From contig CAJUEX010000013.1 of the NCBI GenBank assembly GCA_910585715.1, forward strand, positions 1-64,000: a DNA stretch of 64,000 nucleotides, in the 5' to 3' direction. A model generated the notes under the pieces. The model did not search any database, was not told the origin of the DNA, and worked only from the letters and a program-made list of their open reading frames with translations. Position numbers and translations under genes: made by a program. This document shows positions 1-7,192 of the stretch, in pieces. The stretch is from an uncultured Lachnospiraceae bacterium (GTDB taxonomy: Bacteria > Bacillota > Clostridia > Lachnospirales > Lachnospiraceae). Position 1 is the stretch's first letter. Each line of letters opens with the position of its first letter.

Positions 1-11
1 TTGTAATGCAA

Positions 12-47
12 TTAAGGGAATGGATACCCTCTACTATTCTTTTTCAA
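12..47 (-). CDS. Possible 11-aa peptide ORF (TTG start)
   Basis: A TTG-initiated ORF of 12 codons (predicted MKKNSRGYPFP) lies downstream of the 23-aa peptide ORF on the same strand. An AGGAG Shine-Dalgarno sequence (55-59) sits 7 nt upstream of the TTG. It would share the tandem-repeat promoter at 191-245. It resembles no family I know and may be chance or the start of a frameshifted gene. The window ends 11 nt beyond its stop. Confidence 0.2.
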   Translation of the reverse strand: MKKNSRGYPFP

Positions 48-85
48 CCTTATTCTCCTTTTTTTCCTTTATACAGCCTGCATTT

Positions 86-157
86 TTATAAAAGATTTCG
101 CAGCCATTTCCAAAAACCCGAGTTGAAAGTTTCCATTACATATAAACTAAAACTCAT
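86..157 (-). CDS. Putative 23-aa amphipathic peptide, PSM- or pheromone-like
   Basis: The ORF has 23 sense codons; it begins MSFSLYVM and ends FWKWLRNLL. A GGAAGG Shine-Dalgarno sequence (166-171) lies 8 nt before the ATG. On a helical wheel, Leu5, Met8, Phe11, Phe15, Trp18/Leu19 and Leu22 fall on one face and Glu9, Asn12, Lys17, Arg20 and Asn21 on the other, so the peptide could form an amphipathic helix. It follows the LytTR/AgrC-type pair on the same strand and is preceded by a direct-repeat promoter. By analogy with AgrA-driven phenol-soluble modulins or LytTR-driven bacteriocins it could be a secreted effector or signal. Function is inferred; there is no recognisable leader peptide or processing motif. 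Confidence 0.45.
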   Translation of the reverse strand: MSFSLYVMETFNSGFWKWLRNLL

Positions 158-190
158 AATATCTACCTTCCTTTTCTTCAACTTATCAGA

Positions 191-245
191 TATATACTCT
201 ATTTTCAATGATAAGTTCGTGAACGCAAGGATAAGTTCGTGAACG
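191..245 (-). promoter_or_regulatory. Tandem-repeat (LytTR-like) promoter
   Basis: The 16-bp sequence GATAAGTTCGTGAACG occurs twice on the plus strand, at 210-225 and 230-245, a 20-bp period. On the minus strand the proximal copy covers the position where a -35 box would sit, 13 bp upstream of a TATATA -10 candidate (191-196). The predicted start site is near 184, leaving a leader of about 27 nt before the ATG at 157. Two same-face direct repeats replacing the -35 box are the usual architecture of LytTR/ComE/AgrA-activated promoters. Each unit also contains the inverted arms GTTC/GAAC, so another type of regulator is possible. Confidence 0.45.
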
Positions 246-246
246 T

Positions 247-1568
247 TCAATTACAAGATTTATTCAGGGGCAGAATGACCGAAACCCTGAAACTCCCTTC
301 ACTCCATGCACAATCAAAACAGCCCTTATTTTTCTCAATTGTCTCCTTTACATTTCTCAATCCGATTCCATGATTTTCCCCGTCCTTCTTGGTGGTTTTA
401 GGAAGCCCTGTTTTTTTCTGAAACTCCTTTTTCCCCGAGGAATTCCATATTTCTATTTTTACATACTCTTTTTTTGATATGCAGATACTTTTAAATACTT
501 GTCCGCTAAATCTGGTTTTTTCAGTTCTTCTACTGCATTTTGAAGTAAATTAGAAAAAATGATACATAGTACAATAGAATCTATCGCCAGATTATCTCCA
601 CAGGCTCCACGTACAATCACATTTATATCTTCTAGTTCCTGAACCCAATGGTTTATTATAATATCAATAATTTGATTTCCCACGCTATAACAACTATTTT
701 GTATTCCTTCGTAATAGTTTTGCATTTGTTTAATATATTCTATAACTTTGGAATTTTCTCCTCTTTTTGCAAGCTCACTTAAGCATACAAGATGATTTGC
801 CATATCGTGCCGATATCTTCTTGTTTTTTCTTCTTTTTGCAGTAATGATTCATAATAATTTTTCTGTGTTTCTTTTAACATCCGTTCATATTCAAGATAA
901 TGTTCCATCCTAATATTCATATCATATACATATAAAATAATTAATATAATCATAATCAGTCCTATAAATAAAATAAATATTAGTTGTCTTACAGTATTAA
1001 TTAACTGCTCATCTTTCATATATTCTACTATCTCTTCCAGTGTAACTATTGCCATTGGCATAGAAATTCCTATAAAAACTAAAAAAATGCATGTTATAAC
1101 ATTTAAATTCTTTCTTTTCATATAGCTTCTGCTTGATTTATAGAAACAAATAAAAATTAAAACCATCAAAACAATCAGATTGGATAATAGATAGGCATAT
1201 TGTTCCTGTCCTAATATGACATATTTTGAAAATACAATCTCTATCATACGTGATAATATTTCATCTACAAAAGTTACCAGTAAAAATGTCATTGAAAAAA
1301 ATATTAGTTTTTTTATCTTGCTTCCCTTACTTATAAATGAAAGAATGATAGGTGACAATACCATAATAATAATTTTATATGCTTCTAAAACCACAGATAT
1401 TTTAGACAATACCGCTATGCAGACAGAAAATATGATTGTAACTCTCCAAAAGCCGTACATGGAAAAGCCGAAGACTTTTTCCATAAATAACCGGAATTTT
1501 AACATTTCACTAAAAGCCAGTATTCCTAATCCACATCCAAAAACAATATTATGTATATTCCATATCAT
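247..1568 (-). pseudogene. AgrC-like GHKL sensor histidine kinase, frameshifted
   Basis: This is a membrane sensor kinase with an N-terminal block of about six or seven hydrophobic helices, a coiled linker, an H-box (YRHDMANHL) and an N-box (SNLLQNAVEEL). The uninterrupted frame stops at 459, before the G-box. Reading the -1 frame from an A7 tract (469-475) restores the missing end: KKEYVKIEIWNSSG, then HGIGLRNV (G-box), ending at a TGA at 247-249. The zero-frame codons over the tract are caA-AAA-AAG, the same A AAA AAG heptamer that E. coli dnaX uses for -1 frameshifting. Loss of one A (mutation or sequencing error) is the simplest explanation; programmed slippage or phase variation is possible. 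The start overlaps the response regulator's end by 20 nt and has a GAGGAAG ribosome site. Confidence 0.8.
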
Positions 1569-2244
1569 AAATTATCTTCCTCTTCTCAAATTCTGTTTTC
1601 CTTCGTAAAGAAACCTTTATGCTATTTTCTCCTATATGTATCTGACCTTTTTTATAAAGTCCTATCCGCCCTAAATTAACAATACATTGTCGATTTACTC
1701 TGCAGAACAATTCCGGTTCTAATTGTTCTTCCAATTTGTTCAACGATAACTCACTTCTAAATATTTCTTCCTTTACATAAATTTCCACATAACTATCCAC
1801 TGACATAATGTATGAAATATCCTTTTCCAAAATCTCATATCTGACTCGTTTTTTATATACTTCCAGTTTCTTTATTCCCAACATAGTTTTTACCACATCG
1901 TTTAATGCTTCTTTTATTTCCTCTTTCTGAAATGGCTTTGTAATAAACCGAAATGCATTGATTTTAAAAGCCTCTTTAAATCTTTCTGTCTTACTGGTCG
2001 ACATAATAATTTTGCATTCCCCATGTTGTTCAATAAATCTTTTCCCAGTCTCAATCCCGTCCATTTCCGGCATTTCTATATCCAAAAACAATATATCAAG
2101 AATCACATTTCCCTTTAGAAGCTTTTCTCCCGAATGATACAAATAAATCTGAATGTCCTGTTTGCACTCACACATAATTTCTGTTATTATTCTGCTTAAA
2201 GATACTAGTATTTCCTCCTCATCATCACAAATTCCTATATTCAT
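1549..2244 (-). CDS. LytTR-family response regulator
   Basis: 231 aa. The N-terminal receiver domain has the acidic pair Asp7/Asp8, the phospho-acceptor in LFLDIEMPEMDG (about Asp55), a Ser/Thr near 85 and the Lys in ITKPF. The C-terminal third is a LytTR DNA-binding domain (YVEIYVKEE...FCRVNRQCIVNL). It is the first gene of a two-gene transcript with the AgrC-like kinase, whose start it overlaps. An SD of the GGAGG type precedes the ATG. LytTR regulators bind paired direct repeats; the repeats at 210-245 are the obvious local candidate target. The partner is AgrA/ComE-like rather than the NarL or OmpR type. Confidence 0.92.
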   Translation of the reverse strand: MNIGICDDEEEILVSLSRIITEIMCECKQDIQIYLYHSGEKLLKGNVILDILFLDIEMPEMDGIETGKRFIEQHGECKIIMSTSKTERFKEAFKINAFRFITKPFQKEEIKEALNDVVKTMLGIKKLEVYKKRVRYEILEKDISYIMSVDSYVEIYVKEEIFRSELSLNKLEEQLEPELFCRVNRQCIVNLGRIGLYKKGQIHIGENSIKVSLRRKTEFEKRKIIYDMEYT

Positions 2245-2284
2245 TTTTCCTCCATTTTATGTAATATATTTATCTTTTTCTATT

Positions 2285-2313
2285 ATTATAAATTAAATTT
2301 CATAATATGACAA
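2285..2313 (-). promoter_or_regulatory. Sigma-A promoter of the LytTR two-component genes
   Basis: Minus-strand TTGTCA (2308-2313) is separated by exactly 17 bp from TATAAT (2285-2290), which places the start site about 35 nt upstream of the response-regulator ATG. The pair is close to consensus and has no overlapping direct repeat. Confidence 0.65.
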
Positions 2314-2331
2314 TAAGTTTTTACACATTAT

Positions 2332-2373
2332 AAAAAAGCAATCCGAAAAGATGCCTTTCCAAATTGCTTTTTA
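2332..2373 (-). terminator. Rho-independent terminator after thrC
   Basis: The arms AAAAAGCAAT and ATTGCTTTTT, plus inner pairing around GGAAAGG, form a stem-loop just past the threonine synthase stop; on the minus strand the stem runs into a T tract. Confidence 0.7.
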
Positions 2374-2405
2374 TTCCTTTTCAATATAATTTCTACACTT
2401 CTTAT

Positions 2406-3896
2406 TTATTCCATTCCCAAAAACTTCTTAACAACCGCCTTCATCTCATCCTTTTCGCATACTGTATCATGCAGAACCGGCGCGGTTCTGATTTCCTCTA
2501 TCGCCTTTGGAACAGTTACCCCTGAAAGCCTGCAAAGCTCATCCACCAGTTCAAAATCCGTCATGGAGTCATACTTTGAGTCAATGGCATTCATAACGCT
2601 TCTCGTAAACTTATAAGGGCTTGCAGTAGAAGCAACTATCGTCTTTGTATTATCTTTGCTTTCTTTCCGGTATTTCTCACAAACAACTCCTGCTACTGCC
2701 GTGTGGGTATCTATCACATAACCGCAATCCTCATACAGCTCCTTGATAAATGCAAAGGCTTCCTCCTCTGTAGCATAACCTCCCCGGAAATCAGCCAGCT
2801 CCTTTTTCATTTCTTCCGTAATTTCATAGGAGCCGTTCCGGCTTAAGGAATCCATCCGCTCTGCATTGGCGGCAGAATCCTCACCTGCTATTTTATAAAT
2901 CAGTCTTTCCAAATTGCTGGAAATCAGAATATCCATGGATGGAGATGATGTTAAAATGAATTCTCTGTTCCTGTCATAGGTTCCTGTCCTGAAGAAATCA
3001 TATAATACTTTATTGTCATTGGAAGCACACACTAACTTGTCAATGGGCACTCCCATATTTTTAGCATAATATGCTGCCAGAATATTACCAAAGTTACCGG
3101 TAGGCACTACCACGTTCATCTTCTCGCCTTCGGACAGCTTTCCGTTTGCCAAAAGCCGTGTGTAGGCATATACATAATAAACTACCTGTGGCACTAAACG
3201 TCCGATGTTAATAGAGTTTGCAGAGGAAAACTGAAATCCCTTTTCATTCATTTCTTTTGCAAGCGCCTCATCCGCAAACAGCTTTTTTACTCCGGTCTGG
3301 GCATCGTCAAAGTTTCCATGGATTCCTACCACATGGGTATTGGCTCCCTTTTGTGTTACCATCTGCTTTTCCTGAATAGGGCTTACTCCGTTCTTTGGGT
3401 AGAACACGATAATCTTCGTTCCCGGAACATCTGCAAAGCCTGCTAAAGCTGCTTTTCCGGTATCCCCGGAGGTAGCTGTCAGAATCACGATATCATTTTT
3501 TACATTATTTTTCTTTGCTGATGTAGTAAGCAGATGGGGCAGAATAGAAAGCGCCATATCCTTAAACGCAATGGTGGCGCCGTGAAACAGTTCCAGATAA
3601 TACACACCTTTTGCTTCTGCCAAAGGCGCAATTTCTTCTACATCAAATTTGGAGTCATATGCGCTGTTAATGCAATGCTTCAGCTCTTCTTCCGTAAAAT
3701 CTGTCAAAAACAGCTTCATGACCTCATAGGCTGTTTCCTGATAATTCATTTTGGAAAGTTCTTCCATGGACAGGGAAAGCTTTGGCAGGCTGGTTGGAAC
3801 AAACAGCCCTCCGTCTTTTGCCAGTCCTTTTAAAATTGCTTCGGAAGCCTTTACAGGTTCACTGTTGCTGCGTGTACTTTTGTATAAAATTTCCAT
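2406..3896 (-). CDS. thrC: Threonine synthase
   Basis: 496 aa. This PLP enzyme converts O-phospho-L-homoserine to L-threonine, the last step of threonine synthesis. It has the N-terminal threonine-synthase segment (STRSNSEPVKASEAILKGLA), a PLP-lysine region (FHGATIAFKDMALS) and the phosphate-binding loop TATSGDTGKAAL. The length fits the long, fungal/proteobacterial-type subfamily. It appears monocistronic: it has its own upstream promoter candidate and a terminator immediately after. Threonine deaminase lies 5 kb away on the same strand in a separate unit. No T-box or threonine leader peptide is evident in the roughly 125-nt leader. Confidence 0.97.
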   Translation of the reverse strand: MEILYKSTRSNSEPVKASEAILKGLAKDGGLFVPTSLPKLSLSMEELSKMNYQETAYEVMKLFLTDFTEEELKHCINSAYDSKFDVEEIAPLAEAKGVYYLELFHGATIAFKDMALSILPHLLTTSAKKNNVKNDIVILTATSGDTGKAALAGFADVPGTKIIVFYPKNGVSPIQEKQMVTQKGANTHVVGIHGNFDDAQTGVKKLFADEALAKEMNEKGFQFSSANSINIGRLVPQVVYYVYAYTRLLANGKLSEGEKMNVVVPTGNFGNILAAYYAKNMGVPIDKLVCASNDNKVLYDFFRTGTYDRNREFILTSSPSMDILISSNLERLIYKIAGEDSAANAERMDSLSRNGSYEITEEMKKELADFRGGYATEEEAFAFIKELYEDCGYVIDTHTAVAGVVCEKYRKESKDNTKTIVASTASPYKFTRSVMNAIDSKYDSMTDFELVDELCRLSGVTVPKAIEEIRTAPVLHDTVCEKDEMKAVVKKFLGME

Positions 3897-4022
3897 AGTA
3901 TGTATCCCTCACATTTTATTGATATCACTTATAAATTTGTGCACTGTTTTGGGCCAGCTTAAAACCTCTTGTATCCATCATATACCAACCCACAAGCTTA
4001 CATCTTTCTTTACACAGTGCCT

Positions 4023-4051
4023 ATTTTATCATATCAACATACCACTTGCAA
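4023..4051 (-). promoter_or_regulatory. Candidate thrC promoter
   Basis: Minus-strand TTGCAA (4046-4051), a 17-bp spacer and TAAAAT (4023-4028). It predicts a leader of roughly 125 nt before the thrC start. Confidence 0.45.
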
Positions 4052-4090
4052 GAAATACACGTAAAAAGAGTGAAAAAATACTATGGATTC

Positions 4091-4681
4091 TTATCTGTAA
4101 AAATCATGCCCCCCATAGGAACATACTTTTTGAAGCTTTCTCTGGAACCACCCGACCTTATCCCGGGATGCCTTGCTTACTGCTACGAAATAAAGGGCTC
4201 CTCCTGATATATCCTCTCCGTAAATTGCCCTGTCAACGGCTCTTACCGTCTCCGCTGTTACTCTTACGGAATAAAACCTTCCGTCCCTGGTAGGCGCAAA
4301 CTGCGTTTTGCCTCCACTGCTTTGAAATACTACTTCTGTTACCGTATTGGGAAACTTTCTGCTGTTCACCCGGTTCAACACTACATTTGCAACAAGGAGC
4401 TTTCCCTCTTCTCCTTCCCCGGATGCCTCTGCCTCTACGATTCTAAGTAGATTGTTATAATCTGTATCATTTAAGTCGTATAATTTTTTTCTTTCTAAAA
4501 TTTCTTCGTCTATTATTCTGGGGTTAGACACCGCTTCCTCTAATTGTTTTTCATAAATGCTGCTTATCAATCTGTACTTATCCTCTTCCACTTCTTCCTC
4601 TTGTAATGGATTTTGGAAAATCAGCAACAGGATTAAGATGCATTCCACACCAATTACTGTCTTCCCAATTGTTTTTTTCAT
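4091..4681 (-). CDS. SleB/CwlJ-type cell wall hydrolase
   Basis: 196 aa. An N-terminal hydrophobic segment (residues 8-24) anchors or exports the protein. An acidic stretch follows, and the C-terminal 110 residues form a Hydrolase_2 (SleB/CwlJ) domain with the conserved glutamate motif LLRIVEAEASGE, NVVLNRVNS and the FYSV...AL-FV segment. The family contains lytic transglycosylases and amidase-like enzymes that open cortex peptidoglycan during spore germination, but vegetative members exist. AAGGAGG precedes the ATG. Divergent from the AP2-like gene at 4911. A germination role is inference; no peptidoglycan-binding domain is present. Confidence 0.88.
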   Translation of the reverse strand: MKKTIGKTVIGVECILILLLIFQNPLQEEEVEEDKYRLISSIYEKQLEEAVSNPRIIDEEILERKKLYDLNDTDYNNLLRIVEAEASGEGEEGKLLVANVVLNRVNSRKFPNTVTEVVFQSSGGKTQFAPTRDGRFYSVRVTAETVRAVDRAIYGEDISGGALYFVAVSKASRDKVGWFQRKLQKVCSYGGHDFYR

Positions 4682-4829
4682 TTTGCCTCCTTAAGCAGGA
4701 AAATTAAAATGGTTTGAAAACTTCCTGCAATGAAACAGAAATAAATCTGCTTTTTTTGTTACAAGACGTAATACTTTCGTAACATCTCAATGATTATTCT
4801 ATACAGCCACTTGGTAAAATATACTTGAT

Positions 4830-4858
4830 TTGAGTATTTTTTTTGAAAATGATATACT
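4830..4858 (+). promoter_or_regulatory. Promoter of the AP2-like gene
   Basis: Plus-strand TTGAGT (4830-4835), a 17-bp spacer and TATACT (4853-4858). The transcript would start near 4865, about 45 nt before the ATG at 4911. Confidence 0.55.
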
Positions 4859-4910
4859 AAGAAATAATAAGATATGACAATAAGGAAAAGTTTGTGAGTG
4901 ATTTCGACCT

Positions 4911-5705
4911 ATGAAACAGTTTTCAGGTGTATTTTCTGCAAGAAAAAAAAATGGAGAACTTTATTATCGCTCCTCCATCACATATCAAAAAAAACATATC
5001 AGCCTTGGCAGCTTTTTAAAAGAAACAGAAGCTCACAAGGCTTATTTGGAAGCCGGTCAGATATTAAAAAATACACAGTTGACCGTAGACCATTATCAGC
5101 CTTGCGTCCTTTCTTTTGAAAAGGCGGTAATTTTATTTAATTTTCGTGACAACGGCATGTATATCGGCACTCCTGTTTATATCCGAAACCGCTTTTTTCA
5201 ATATTATCTTTCCAAAGAGCTTGTGCTTACCTTTGATATTGACGATTTATTTTATTATTCTGTCCATAAAATCATGAAACGGGGAGGACACTTTTTTGTT
5301 GCCGATTACGGCATGCAGGTAAACATCCTGAACCGGTATGGAATCCGGAATTTTGGAGTAAAAAACCGGGACTATCTTTTTAAAAACGGGGATGATACAG
5401 ACTTTCGCTATGAAAACATTCAAATTATCAATCGTTTTCACGGAGTTTTTCAGATAAAGAAAAAAGAAGAAATATTTTATAAGGTGAAAATACACATAAA
5501 CGGCGATTATGTGGTGGGAACGTATTCGGACGAAATCACAGCTGCTATTGCTTTTAACAAGGCAGCCGATATCGTTAAGCAAAAAGGGATTCAAAAAAAT
5601 TTCCCGGTAAATTTTATTGAGAATTTACTGCCTTCCCAATATGCGGATATTTATTCACAAATAAAAATTTCTGACAGGATTTTAAAAATAAATCAGGTAT
5701 TATGA
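4911..5705 (+). CDS. AP2-like DNA-binding protein with degenerate HNH-like centre
   Basis: 264 aa, not secreted. Residues 4-48 (GVFSARKKNGELYYRSSITY...HISLGSF) and about 186-235 (GVFQIKKKEEIFYKVKI...VVGTYSDEITAAIAFNKAADI) both resemble the three-strand-plus-helix AP2/ERF fold. The centre contains KNGDDTDFRYENIQIINR, which looks like an HNH homing-endonuclease finger without its catalytic histidines. Related bacterial proteins usually carry AP2 together with HNH. The start is fixed by an in-frame TGA 12 nt upstream; the ribosome site is poor (AAGGAAAAG, 20 nt away). Probably a DNA-binding protein domesticated from a homing endonuclease. It stands alone between a promoter and a bidirectional terminator. 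Confidence 0.6.
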   Translation: MKQFSGVFSARKKNGELYYRSSITYQKKHISLGSFLKETEAHKAYLEAGQILKNTQLTVDHYQPCVLSFEKAVILFNFRDNGMYIGTPVYIRNRFFQYYLSKELVLTFDIDDLFYYSVHKIMKRGGHFFVADYGMQVNILNRYGIRNFGVKNRDYLFKNGDDTDFRYENIQIINRFHGVFQIKKKEEIFYKVKIHINGDYVVGTYSDEITAAIAFNKAADIVKQKGIQKNFPVNFIENLLPSQYADIYSQIKISDRILKINQVL

Positions 5706-5733
5706 ATCTCCATAATACCTGATTTATTTTTCT
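5687..5733. terminator. Bidirectional terminator
   Basis: A long inverted repeat (arms AAATCAGGTATTAT and ATAATACCTGATTT) overlaps the end of the AP2-like gene, with an A-rich left flank and a T-rich right flank. It can therefore end both the plus-strand gene and the convergent GH25-like gene. Confidence 0.8.
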
Positions 5734-5747
5734 ATGCTTTCCTGCCA

Positions 5748-6890
5748 TCACCGCATATCATAATTCACAAAAGAAATATTCAGATTGGCCTCTCCTTCAA
5801 TCCCGGCAATTTTCCCATGCTGAGTATACTGCCACATGGAAAAGGTATATGGATAGTCCGGAATGTCCTCTGACTGTGAAAGCCATATTGCGTACTTTCC
5901 GAGCTTTGTTAAATCCACCTTCCGAAGAAGCCAGTATTTATTTCCATATATCATGGAATTATATCCTGCTTTTTCTATCCGGTCACAAAAGGCGGCAGCT
6001 ATCTCCGTAAGCTGCATTTTACTAAGGTTATCGGTTCTTGCTTTATCATTGGAAATCATATCCATATGAAACACTACCGGATATGTAATACTATATCCTT
6101 CCAGATTAGCTATCACTAACTCTGCTTCCTCTATTGCCTCTTCCGCTGTCACAGCCTGAGAATAAAAAGTAACCCCAACGCTCAGTCCTGCCTTTTTTGC
6201 ATTGTCCATATTGGCAATAAAGTTTTCATCCACCGAAAGCTCCCCTGTACTATATCCTCTGGAGCCAACCCGTATCATTGCATATTCAATCCCGGCATTT
6301 TTCAACTGGCTGAAATTAACTGTTCCTGTGGATTTACTTACATCCACCCCCATATAAGATATTTTCTGTCCGTTTTCATAATACTTCATAAGCGGTTCCT
6401 GACTGACCAGCCCTACATAGTCATATTTATTTCTGGCTATATAGGAATTTATCATTATCCACTGTTCACTTCCGTCCGGAAAGGTTACTTTGGTCTTTGT
6501 TCCCCCTTCCGACAAATCCTCTTCTTTTTTCAAATCTCCCTCTTTTTCCAAAAGCTCCTGTGCCTTTTTCCCATAGTCATTTTCCGAAAGGGTTTTGTTT
6601 TCCCCTAAATTGTCGGAATCTTCCTTATACATATCCCAAAAGTCCAGCTGGTCAGAGGTAAGCGTGGATTCTCCCAGCTCTAACTCCGAAGCATTTTCTT
6701 CCTCAAGCAAAGCTTCCTGTTGTTCTTTCTCCGCAGCCGCCCTTGCCCTTTCGCTGTAGCGTTCTTCTCTGTTTGACACAAGCACCACACATAAAATAAG
6801 AAGGATAAAGCTGATTACCCCTACAGACATATAAATAACCGGCAGTCCGGTCTTGTTATCATCACTGTTAAAATCATCTGTTAAACCCAT
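5748..6890 (-). CDS. Membrane-anchored GH25 (lysozyme-like) protein
   Basis: 380 aa from the ATG at 6890, chosen over the one at 6920 because GGAGG precedes it. Order: a short cytoplasmic tail, a membrane helix (about 20-40), an acidic low-complexity stalk with coiled-coil character (45-130), then a glycoside hydrolase 25 domain: GVDVSKSTG, AMIRVGSRGYSTG, VGVTFYSQAV and the C-terminal SMWQYTQHGKIAGIEG. GH25 enzymes cleave the MurNAc-GlcNAc bond of peptidoglycan. The usual D-x-E catalytic motif on the central strand appears here as FHMDM, so the general acid may be altered or absent. It could be a weak muramidase or a wall-binding protein. Confidence 0.8.
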   Translation of the reverse strand: MGLTDDFNSDDNKTGLPVIYMSVGVISFILLILCVVLVSNREERYSERARAAAEKEQQEALLEEENASELELGESTLTSDQLDFWDMYKEDSDNLGENKTLSENDYGKKAQELLEKEGDLKKEEDLSEGGTKTKVTFPDGSEQWIMINSYIARNKYDYVGLVSQEPLMKYYENGQKISYMGVDVSKSTGTVNFSQLKNAGIEYAMIRVGSRGYSTGELSVDENFIANMDNAKKAGLSVGVTFYSQAVTAEEAIEEAELVIANLEGYSITYPVVFHMDMISNDKARTDNLSKMQLTEIAAAFCDRIEKAGYNSMIYGNKYWLLRKVDLTKLGKYAIWLSQSEDIPDYPYTFSMWQYTQHGKIAGIEGEANLNISFVNYDMR

Positions 6891-7038
6891 ATAACCTCCA
6901 TATCGCTGTTGCCTTTTCATGCTTTCATTGTTTACTCTTGCTCTTATGCTTGTTCTAGTTTACCACAAATTGCTTTTTAGGGGAATATGGGATTTTCAGG
7001 AGAAGGAACGAAAGCTTTTGGATATTTTTTAATATCTA

Positions 7039-7067
7039 TCGACTTACTCTGTTAAATGCCATATAAT
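7039..7067 (+). promoter_or_regulatory. Promoter of the CPBP protease gene
   Basis: TCGACT (7039-7044), a 17-bp spacer and a perfect TATAAT (7062-7067) upstream of the plus-strand gene, predicting a leader of about 115 nt. Confidence 0.5.
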
Positions 7068-7108
7068 GAATTCATGCAGTCATCAAAAACAATAACTTAC
7101 ATAAGAGA

Positions 7109-7192
7109 ATGCAAAAGCATGGGGAACTGGTTAAGATTAAAAGAGACTCTCTCTTAGTAAATATAAACAATGTAAGGAGAAAACTAATATGA
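7109..7192 (+). CDS. Possible 27-aa leader ORF
   Basis: An ATG at 7109 opens 27 codons (MQKHGELVKIKRD...), and its TGA overlaps the ATG of the CPBP gene as ATGA, the arrangement seen in translational coupling. The ribosome site (AAGAGA) is weak, and the composition is lysine-rich without a known motif. It may be chance. Confidence 0.25.
   Translation: MQKHGELVKIKRDSLLVNINNVRRKLI

Noticed and set aside
6..242. 78-aa plus-strand ORF at the left edge
   Set aside because: It is Phe/Ser/Leu-rich, has no ribosome site and is opposite to the peptide ORF and repeats.
210..250. LexA (SOS) box
   Set aside because: The arms are GTTC...GAAC, the reverse of the GAAC-N4-GTTC order, and direct repetition fits LytTR better.
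469..475. IS-element frameshift site
   Set aside because: The A AAA AAG sequence is typical of IS transposases, but the flanking protein is clearly a histidine kinase.
3897..4022. T-box or threonine attenuator before thrC
   Set aside because: No specifier loop, T-box sequence or terminator/antiterminator pair was found in the leader.
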